Positions 10,331 to 18,763 of a DNA stretch of 26,285 nucleotides are shown in pieces. The stretch is from Sphacelaria rigidula. Taxonomy: Eukaryota; Phaeophyceae; Sphacelariales. The position numbers were made by a program, and so were the translations under genes. Under the pieces are notes generated by a model that was given only the letters and a program-made list of their open reading frames with translations, made no database searches and was not told the origin of the DNA. Position 1 is the stretch's first letter; the number at the start of each line of letters is the position of its first letter. The stretch lies in assembly GCA_964200075.2 (NCBI GenBank), contig CAXNAA020000142.1, positions 1 to 26,285 on the forward strand. The letters run 5' to 3'.

Positions 10331-10527
10331 GGTGTCGATGTTCCGAATAAATCCACTGGCGTAGAACACAGAACGCAGATTTGCGACCGTTCTTGTATAT
10401 CGATGTGCATGAGCATCGGGACAGAAACAACCCCTCTCGCGTGGTGCTCACCCTTGGCGAATCATGCGCAGCTCTCACACGTGTGAAGCTCACCCGCGGA
10501 AAGCTCGTGGTGATTAACTACGCCCGG

Positions 10528-10751
10528 TAGCTCATCCAGGGCAAGCATGCGTGACTCATGTAGCTCTCATAGCTCACCCAGGGCAAACATGCGCGGAGAA
10601 ACGACGCCCGATAGCTCACCAGCATAAACATGCACGGACGAGCCACGTCTAGTAGCTCACCCAGGATAATCATGCGTAGCTCATGTAGCTCTCATAGCTC
10701 AGTAGGAACTTACGCTAAAAAAAATTAGCTCAAGCTATGGGGAGCTGATCC
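10528..10751. repeat. AGCTC-rich 42-bp tandem repeat block, copy 2
   Basis: Four units begin at about 10528, 10570, 10612 and 10653, a period of 41-42 bp. Each starts TAGCTCAYCCAGG or a close variant and continues into AWRCATGCR. The block ends with ATGGGGAGCTGATCC, the same closing motif as the block at 8003-8188. Further AGCTC words lie just left (10466-10510). No protein or RNA is recognised. Confidence 0.8.
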
Positions 10752-11840
10752 GTCTCATAGTTGCTTTCTTTCTTTGGCGCTCTACCGTTGGGCCCGTAAT
10801 GGACGGTACCTGAATGCTCGGAAGTTGTGCGGTTCTCCCTGGACATGATCGCTTTGTGCTTGACATGTTTTTCACCAGCCATGTATTTTAAATGCAGTGG
10901 TGTAGGAAACATCTCATGCCAGTGTTGAATATTGAACGGAAAAAAAGTTCGACACGATATGTTTAACGTATCGGCCTCAAGACGTCGATAGCGATATTTC
11001 TTTCGATACGCGGAAAATTATCCGATACGTACCGATACTCGATACGATACGGCTGTTTTGGTGGGGACACAGCTTGCAAAACCTCACGGTACTACACTGT
11101 CACTAGCAACCTAATCTGAAGTGAGTGCACGCCTGATTATATGAAGGTACAGCAGCACCAGTGTGTGATTTGTGACTTGTTATCTGACATCATAAAAGTG
11201 GCGGCACAACACGCGGCGTGATGCTTCGGTTTGATCAAAATGGTTCATCGTGCAAGGGGCAAGTCGCAAAAGAGGTAGTTGATCACAACTCGAGGTGTGA
11301 TGCATGATAGATAGTGTGTTGTTCAAGCCGGTGATTCACCAAAGTATATTCTGCCGCCACTACGCCGTCATGTTTCGATCGAATTTGAGAATTTACCTCG
11401 GCTCTGCGCACTGCGCACTGCGAACACACTCATTATTCGATAACAAACGCGCCAAACGTCGAAACTGAGCACAAAATGGTGAATGCAAATGCGCGCTCGT
11501 TTTTTCTGTTCTCCATACCAAACAAGGGACGAGTCGGCAGCACAGGTCCATTCTTTTTTCGTTGTCGGCTACACAACGAAGTATACTCTCCAGACACCTA
11601 AATGCCGAAGCAATATAATTCCAAAGCTTGTAGAAAAACTGGATATGCTGAGAAAATATGATTGTCTACCCCTCACACGCGAAACACTCCCGCCGACTTG
11701 AAACATTCAAAAGGCATCCGCGATACTCTGCCACCCCCTTTCTGATGCCTGCACACGAGATACCGCTAAACTATCAACTGCAACGTGCAAAAACTGTAGA
11801 AACGTCGGACTTCGCGGGTAACTCTGCTTGCCCGCTCTCT

Positions 11841-11987
11841 CTACTCTTGGTTGAGTGGCACTGGCGCGGCCACTGGTGCAGCAGCAGCCGCTGTAGCAGA
11901 CACAGATACAAACGGTTCGGCAGGAACGTCGACCGTAAACTCTACACTACCGCCTTTCACAAAGCCGAAAGTCTGAAGGCGGCTCAT
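11841..11987 (-). pseudogene. Possible captured exon fragment inside the hAT element
   Basis: On the minus strand the frame from ATG at 11987 reads MSRLQTFGFVKGGSVEFTVD, then an Ala/Pro/Val-rich stretch, and stops at 11841. It looks more like real protein than anything else in the element. A CAG that could be a splice acceptor precedes the codons for TFGF. The FGFxKGG word faintly recalls the start of the luminal domain of Lung_7-TM_R (GOST) proteins, but that is a weak resemblance from memory. It may be chance or a gene piece picked up by the transposon. Confidence 0.3.
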
Positions 11988-12016
11988 GTTGCAAACCGGT
12001 GGGGTTCGCGGCAAGT

Positions 12017-12083
12017 GGCTGTGTGGTGTGTGGTGTGTGTGGAGTGTGGAGTGTGGTGGGGTGGTGGGCAGTGGGGTGATGGG
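12017..12083. repeat. GT/GGTG-rich simple repeat
   Basis: This is an imperfect GTGTGGTGTGTGGTG tract shading into GGAGTGTGGTGGGGTGGTGGG, strongly purine/T biased. It lies inside the hAT element near its right end. Confidence 0.85.
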
Positions 12084-12280
12084 CGGTGGCACGACGTGCC
12101 GTCTACCATCACCCCGGTAAAATAAATATATATATATCGACTATATCAATATCCGATATTGATATTGATACGTATCGGAAAATTTCGGCTTGGGAAGCGG
12201 CGATACCGATACGCCGTATCGACCGATAATATCGAAATCGTATCGAGTATCGATATCCGATTTTCAACACTGTCTCATGC

Positions 12281-14284
12281 AGATGCACCACCTCTCGTAG
12301 CGCATGAATTTTACCGATACAGCCCTCACCGCAGAGAGGAACGCGGGGTGTATCGAGGCTCATGCGGTGTGGGGCGGGGCGAAGCGGGTACCAGTGAATC
12401 TTCTCCCTCGCAGTGTGCTCGTCTATTGAAGTGTCCAACCTACAGGGGACGAGGGGAACGCAACTGCCGCTACTACGTCGTATATTAGCGCACTGTTGCA
12501 CAGAGATGTACCGGTCACACGTAAACCTGTCCTCGTCCCCCGCACAAGGAACATCCGGCCATGAAGGATCATTGGCTGTACTTTTCGACAGAGGCGAAAC
12601 CGCATGTATGGACTATGAGCCTCATCGCACATGCTATACCGTGACTCCAACAACAGTGATACACATCCTGGTTATTGTCGTTGCTCTCGAATTCATCTAC
12701 CCCTGGATGGGGTGAGGGGGTGTTATGCAACGCCACCGCTGAACGTAGTGTACAGAGAAGTCAGTCCAACGCAGTTCAGTGCACCAGGTCTGTATCGCGT
12801 TACATTTACCTTTGGTAGCCCTACGTGAGCTAAATCGCCAAATACTGACAACCAAAACACGGAATACTACAGGGAGGAAGGCCACCGCGTGCATTACCTA
12901 CAGCGTGACACATTGCTCGACAGTGCGGTAGCCTACGCGGCCCTGTAGTGCAGTCTGTTCTGTTGCACAACAGCAAGTACAGACATTTATTTGCAAACAC
13001 ACTCCTATGCACACCTACAACAACTGGCAGCACGTCTCATTCGATCTTGCGCTAACATCGATTTCACGTTTAAATTCATTGCTGCAAAGCTCACCTGCAA
13101 CTCTTTATGGCACAAGATAGCCATCTAGGGCACCCAGCTGCATCGCACACTGACCGTTTCGAACACGAAGCAAGCAGCTCTGATCGTAGTGCATACGCGT
13201 ACCAATTTGGTCATTTTCCAATAGTGGAAGGGTGTCTCACGAGTCTCTTGTGGATACTCATTTACCATTCGGGAGCCACGTTTAGTTTAATATGGATTCA
13301 ATATCGACGAATCATAAAAACTCATCGTAGGCATCACAATAAATTCATTGATGTCAACTCATGAGGCTTTCTTGGTTAGTCGGATCGCGGGTATGAGTGA
13401 TTGATCAGATGACAGCACACTCGCCTGTCCACAGCACTGCAAGAGGACAGTGAGTTGCTGTCCCGTACGATCCATCAGTCAGAGGTGAGCCGCTTGCATA
13501 CTTACTTTCTTGTTTTCTGCATAGTACGAAGCCGAACGGAAGAGTGACTGGGGATCGCCGGGACTCTTCTACGGCACTTGCATTCCATCAAAATTTGCCG
13601 TTCTGTACTGTCTTAACTGTGTACTTCGTCAGATAAGGTCTCCCTCGTACGACACAAGTGCTAGTTTTCGCGAGATTTTTGACATAATTTCATCAAAGCA
13701 ATGGCTTCCACTGCTCAAACGAGCCATGCGTGGATAGATGCCGACAATAGTTCTTTATCGACGTAAGCTATGGTGTCACTTGCACGATGGCTTTTGAGGA
13801 CATCGAGGTGGGACAATTTGTCACAAGGGGGTGGTAAATGCCGTACACCCTCCGTGCCTACTTCACGGAATAAGATTAACTGCGGAATAAAGCTAGTAAT
13901 GGGCGGCCCCTGCAGCATGACTTCCGATGAAATAAAGCCGTGCGCAACAAGCGCTTGCAACCGTACTAAAAAAAAAAGACCGTAAGGGCAAATAGCGACT
14001 CGGCTGTTTTGGATCCTACTGTTTGGGCATGAGCTCTCACCCGTGAGCCTTGCGGAAACAAGGCGCCAAACTGCTCCTGTACAACACAGAGGAAGAGAAA
14101 AGCTAATTTGGAAAAAAAGAGGAAGAGAGAACAGAGATGAAGGAAACTGCGGCAGCAATGAAACTCAAGGACACAGCAGGGCATGAACAAAATCACATCC
14201 AGGGACCATCGTGAGACCATACAGGTAGGCCGAGAAAAAGTCAATGGCTCACACAAGAGGATAGGGGGAGGGGGGGGGGCGTAC
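12281..14284. other. Intergenic, no gene recognised
   Basis: I see no supported coding region or RNA gene. Open frames on both strands are short and of uneven composition. The right edge (about 14260-14285) carries a poly-G run next to the 3' end of the LINE remnant. Confidence 0.45.
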
Positions 14285-14894
14285 TCATTTGTTGCTTGCC
14301 TTAGTCGTTTGACCATTGACCACGTATCCCTTTCGAGACGGAGCACCGTTCCTAATAGAGACACCTCCGACATTTCGGTGCTTATCACGTTTCTTCTATA
14401 CACCACACAAAAACCTTTTACATGTGTTATCCCCATCCTGTTCCGCCGTCTGTGGCCACCATTTTTCTCCTAGTTTAGCCATCGTTTTCTCCCTACTGTC
14501 TAATGCATCAACCGATTTCATGCCATCCTCGTTCACGTCCCGCATTTCCCCCCCTAGCGCGTCCCGTTCCTCCTTGTATAGTATACATTCTGACACTATG
14601 ACTTCTGCTCTCTATTGCTTTGCCACAGGGGTAGCTCTGTGCACCTACTCCCTCCTCCTTTCGACGACTGGTAAATCTCTTTCTTCTTTCTGGCAGGTCC
14701 AGATCCCCCACCCGAAATCGCAGTTTCATTTTTTTCGCCGCGTCCATTGGGCCATGCAAATATTCTTCCATCCCTATCCCCTCTCTCAACCCCCCGTATA
14801 TCTCTAGGTGTTCTTCGTCTACTTTGCGTCTGAGCGCTCCTTTTCCCCTTATTTCTATCATGTCACTTACTTTTGTCTTGTACCCCCCGCGCAT
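14285..14894 (-). pseudogene. LINE ORF2 C-terminal fragment, frameshifted
   Basis: On the minus strand this holds the C-terminal end of a non-LTR retrotransposon polyprotein. The first frame carries DLPERRKRFTSRR and then PCGKAIESRSH. The chain passes to another frame for SECILYKEERD, KLGEKWWPQTAEQDGDN and CKRFLCGV. A third frame carries the last part and closes with a TGA at 14285. The CGKAIESRxH plus downstream SEC spacing fits the Cys/His motif found after the reverse transcriptase in many LINEs. At least two frameshifts make it non-functional. An in-frame TAA lies just upstream of 14894, where homology stops. It belongs with the RT fragment at 15541-16200. Confidence 0.75.
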
Positions 14895-15540
14895 TTATTG
14901 ACGTTCGCTGTCACTGTACGAAACACGCACATACGCACTCAACACACTGCGTGCAAGCAGTGCAGACAGTGCAGACTGTCTATACTGTACACGAGTGACT
15001 ATGTACCGTTTCACGAATTTCACTGTTTTTTTTTATCGAAAGCTTGACAATCCGCTTGGACTCAACTCGACAAAAAGTGAGCGATTTCCGCTCAAATCAA
15101 TTCGATCGCCCCATTTTTTGATCGAAAAAAAAGTGCCAAGACACGCCCTGAAACCTTCCTCCGTACTGCCGGATGACAGTTTTGAATTCGGTATAGAGGG
15201 TAAGGCAGGTACCCGGTACTGGCATTTGGGACATTCATACCCTACCGATACCGACCCAATCGGGTATTCTCAAATGTCGTACCTACGATACCTACGATAC
15301 CACGGCATTTCGAGATACCAATACCTACCATACCGGCCCAATCGGGTATTTTCAAATCTCATTACCTTCGATACCTACGATACCACTGTATTTCGAGATT
15401 TCAATACCTACCATACCCGCCCAATCGGGTATTTTCAGAACTCATACCTACGATACCCACGCATACCACGGTATAGGATACCCGGGCAAATACCGGGGGT
15501 ACGCTCGATACAGTACCTTACCTACGGTGCCCGTGCACTT
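14895..15540. other. Unrelated sequence replacing the LINE centre
   Basis: These 646 bases separate the two coding pieces of the LINE and show no RT-like protein on either strand. The left part is unique-looking. The right part (about 15200-15530) is dense in GGTAC and GATACC words and contains the 82-bp tandem repeat. Inverted GGTAAGG/CCTTACC words near 15199 and 15514 could be ends of a small DNA transposon, but no target duplication is visible. Confidence 0.5.
15235..15485. repeat. 82-bp tandem repeat, three copies
   Basis: CCCAATCGGGTATT recurs at 15255, 15337 and 15420 (periods 82 and 83 bp). It is followed each time by TACCTACGATACC-like sequence, a TTTCGAGAT word and CAATACCTACCATACC. 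Each unit holds GGTAT and ATACC words on both strands. The array sits inside the interrupted LINE. Confidence 0.88.
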
Positions 15541-16200
15541 TTGGCACATTCTGTCATCGTCACCATTCTCCACAAATTGCCTCTGATCCTCGCTTCCCAC
15601 AACCTTTTCCATAGCCCATCTCTCCATGCTGTGTCATGAGACTTTGCACGTCCAGAAAGAAACAGCCTGTTGTCAACCCGGAGTCTTTTCTACCATAAAG
15701 AATCTTTCCTAGTGTGTACACATGGTCTACGCAACTACGGTTTGGTCGAAATCCTGCTTGCCCCTCGCTGATCTTTTATTCCCTTTTTAGCATCGGTCCT
15801 TCTCTATCGTTCAAAATCTTACCGAGTGTTTTCCCTACCGTGCTCAGTAGCGTTATCCCTCTATAATTTCCTGGGTCAGCCTTGCCTCCTCTTTTGAAAA
15901 GGTTGACGACTACTCCTTCTCTCCACCCCCTGGCTGTGTCGTCGTTTTCCAAGATCCAGTTATACAACATAACCATCATGGTAAGCATTCCCTCTCCCCT
16001 GCACTTCAAGAATTTATTCACTCTTTCGTCTGCCCCTGCCGCCTTTCTGTCCTTGAGTTTAGCTACGCACCTCTTTACTTAATCTCTGGTCAAAGCTCTC
16101 TGCAATTCTTTCGAGCCTCTATCCTCCCGTTCTGACGTCTCTACATTTTCCTCTGCCCGCGCGTGGATTAATTTTTTGAATTCTATGTCGAGGTCTGTGG
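15541..16200 (-). pseudogene. LINE reverse transcriptase N-terminal half, broken
   Basis: The minus strand encodes the first half of a non-LTR reverse transcriptase. In order it shows KLKDRKAAGADE, WREGVVVNLFKRGGKADPGN, YRGITLLSTVGKTLGKILND, EGQAGFRPNRSCVDHVYTL and the motif-A region CFFLDVQ followed in the next frame by KSHDTAWRDGLW. There is an in-frame TAA just before VKRCVAKLK, a TAA after MLKRE, and a one-base deletion within motif A, so it is dead. Homology ends near 15541. The rest of the RT core, including the catalytic YxDD box, is not found. Family identity is secure, but the exact LINE clade is not assigned. Confidence 0.88.
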
Positions 16201-16858
16201 TTGTTTTTGGTGTTCCTAGTTTACGAAAGAGGACAGGGGTGGATCGTGTTCCGCGTTAACCTAGGTTCCCCCATCCACGTTCCTTCGTGCAACTCTGGTC
16301 GGGTACAAAGCGGGCCACTCTCTCGACCATTGCCATCCTGAATTCCTCGCGAGCTGTTGATGATGTGGCGCCAGCAGCGGCGGCTCTCCGATCGACGACT
16401 CTCTATGCAAAAGCGTCTCGTTTGTGACGAAGGTTCGATTGAAGTTGCTCGCGTCGTCACGCCTCCTCGAACTCTCTCACCCCTCTCTCGCCTCGAAGAT
16501 TACATTTGCCCTTCTTCTTCGCTGCAGCGATCCAATCGTATTTATCGTTGAACTTCATTCCGTGCACAAACCATTTCCGTCGTGCTCCTGTCCGTGGGAG
16601 AGTCCCTAGTGCACATAGGTTCTCTTGAAGGCGCCCCCCCCAGCGTTTGGGGCGCCGGCCCGCCTCCTCAGGCCCTTTCCCGACTAACCATCCCAACATT
16701 ATGCACTTTTTAAGACGCACTCGTCCTGCCGTATAAGGGTACCTGCTAACCGGAGCTGTCACTTGCGGATGATCGTCTCGGCACGTTAGCAGTTGGTAAT
16801 CTCGATCACGTCTCTGTAGGAACGGATTCAGTGGCCAGTTATCTCTTTCCTGTGGCAT
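16201..16858 (-). pseudogene. Probable LINE region upstream of RT, degraded
   Basis: Directly upstream of the RT fragment, the minus strand carries FRKLGTPKTTTDLDIEFKKL leading in frame into the RT piece. Further up lies a 133-codon open frame starting at 16858 that is rich in Arg/Lys and includes KFNDKYDWIAAAKKKGK. Frames break between the pieces. An apurinic endonuclease domain, usual at the N-terminus of such elements, is not recognisable, so the copy is probably 5'-truncated or decayed. The outer boundary is uncertain. Confidence 0.4.
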
Positions 16859-18763
16859 CCAGCATTCGCAGCAAATGCTTGTAGTGGACAGCGCGCACTC
16901 CCGACGTCGTCGTTACCCGGCGTCCATGTGTGGAAAATGTGTGTACACTTTGCGGAGCTCACGATTCCGGGCGGGTCGTCCGATATAGGTCGCCTATGGT
17001 CCCATGTAGTGAAAACACTCGCAAGCGCAAAACCACGCTAATGATATTCAATGGCGGGTTGTGTTGTACCCGCACAGGACAGATTGGACCGTACCTGAAC
17101 AGCAGTTAAAGTCTACCTCTTAAGCGGATAGCGACAGCTACAGAGCAACCACGGAGACGAACGATAGTTCACGGCGGCGGTCTCAGAGCGTACCGACGGG
17201 TGATGCTCTGTTCGGGTGTTTGGGTGTTTGGGTGTTCGGGTGTCGGGTGAATGTTATGCAGAACAACCGACGTGTATTTTGAAATATATTTTCAAGGCCA
17301 CGCGAATTTCCCATAAGGCAATTTCTAGCGGGCAGTTTCAGATCCAAGTCTCGTTCAAATGTCACATCTCGTCAAGTACTAGTGCTGAATTTCCCTACTT
17401 TTGCACCCCGCAAAAGTTCGAGGGATACGAATGTCGGGTCAAATGCCAATTGCCAATTGCCAGAGACAGACGATCACCACGTATAACCCACGAAGGCGAG
17501 AGACGTTGTGTTTTGCCATGATGCTTGTCTTGGGAGTACCCACCCATCACGCTGTCGGCGAGTCTGTACGGTCGGTGCGTGACTATGTGTGCTGTGGTTT
17601 CCTTGGTTTTATATAGGCTTTTATCAAGGCAGTTCTTGGTGCGCCGAGAGAAACGTACCATCACGCCTCAGCAGCCAAAGCAAAATCACGGGGGGAGGGC
17701 ACTTACACTCATCATATAGAAGCTCTGTACAAAAAATGTTGCGCCATAAAGGCACCACGGTGATGTTAAACAGGTGCGTTTTCAGCGTATGCTCAAGATC
17801 AGGGAGTTCCCGAACCACCATTGCGTCGCCTCGGCTCCGCCGCAGGTTCAAGCTCTCCAGACAGTGAACTCACACCCAGCGCACGACCGCGACACTTTCG
17901 GAGTGCGGGATCATTGTTGCAGCCCCCTTGACAGATGGGCACAACACACACCGCAGCTCTGGCACCGATGGGTTTGGGTGTGTTGATCTGTGGTGGCTTC
18001 TGTGAGCTGATTCAGCGCATGTACAGTCCACATTTTAGACAACCACAAGATAGCATATTTGAGATACACAGCTGTCTTTGAAATAGGCTGTTTTTTGCAC
18101 GTCACCACAAAGAGATGGAGGCAGTATGCGAACTGCCCATGCAAGAAGAGTACATGTGTCCAGGGGTGCCTGCACTTTTGGCACCAGCCAGATCTGAGCC
18201 AGAGTGTAGGCTTGCTCGATGTAAAATTCCAAATTTTCCTAAAGTCTGAGTACAGTCGCCATTTTTTGCGGCATAACCTTGAACAATGAAGAATCTTTAT
18301 CGCTGGTCATTAGTTCAGGTTCGGCGGTCGATGAGTCCCCATATATATAAACTGTTCTAATATGTGTAATATTTCGGTACTCATGTCCTTAGGTTTTCAA
18401 TGGAGATGAGACTCTCCTCAGTTTAAACCGCGAGTGAATCTGCCGCGATTGGAATCCTCCGTCTTCCGTCCTGTTTCAGTTGTACCGGTTATACCGCCGG
18501 GCTGCCTTCTATGGGCATGTTGTGGCTGATTCTTCTCGTGTTGATCATTGAGCATTAATCTCTGATGTTTCATCCTCTATCGCCCTTTGCCGCATCTCAG
18601 CACGATGGCGGATTTCACGTCTCGTTATCGTTCTTAGCGTGACGTATTTCGTTCATCCTCCCACACGTCTGCCGCTGTTTTGCGCTCATGTCTGTGTCCA
18701 TTCCACGTGCTATATCCAGGAACCCCTAACTTGGCGCTGATTCTCCTTTATTCGCTATTGCTG
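16859..18763. other. Intergenic, no gene recognised
   Basis: I see no supported gene. It holds a GGGTGTTT minisatellite at 17211-17249 and a direct CCAATTGCCAATTGCC at about 17446. An AT-rich ATATATATAA lies at 18341-18350, about 415 bp upstream of the PPR gene 2 start. That could be a TATA-like element, but the distance is long and I do not rely on it. Confidence 0.45.
17211..17249. repeat. GGGTGTTT minisatellite
   Basis: About five imperfect units of an 8-bp GGGTGTTT/GGGTGTTC repeat. It is G/T rich like telomeric DNA but does not match a standard telomere unit and is too short to count as an interstitial telomere. Confidence 0.85.

Larger units (their letters stand above)
10920..12272. mobile_element. 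Non-autonomous hAT-superfamily transposon, 1,353 bp
   Basis: The left end is CAGTGTTGAATATTGAACGG and the right end, read inward on the minus strand, is CAGTGTTGAAAATCGGATAT. Both fit the hAT consensus YARNG. The element is flanked by a perfect 8-bp direct repeat, TCTCATGC, at 10912-10919 and 12273-12280, which is the hAT signature length. Both subterminal regions (about 10950-11060 and 12125-12262) are packed with CGATAC, CGATATC and CCGATACG words on both strands, typical of transposase-binding subterminal repeats. No frame resembles a hAT transposase, so it is a non-autonomous derivative. It holds a GT-rich tract and a possible captured gene fragment. Confidence 0.92.

Noticed and set aside
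10528-10751. CRISPR array
   Set aside because: Units are contiguous 42-bp tandem repeats without unique spacers, and the setting is eukaryotic.
11658-12125. A transposase gene inside the hAT element
   Set aside because: The 155-codon frame is low complexity towards its end and shows none of the hAT catalytic or dimerisation sequence features.
17211-17249. Interstitial telomere
   Set aside because: The 8-bp GGGTGTTT units are few and irregular and do not match a known telomere repeat such as TTAGGG or TTTAGGG.
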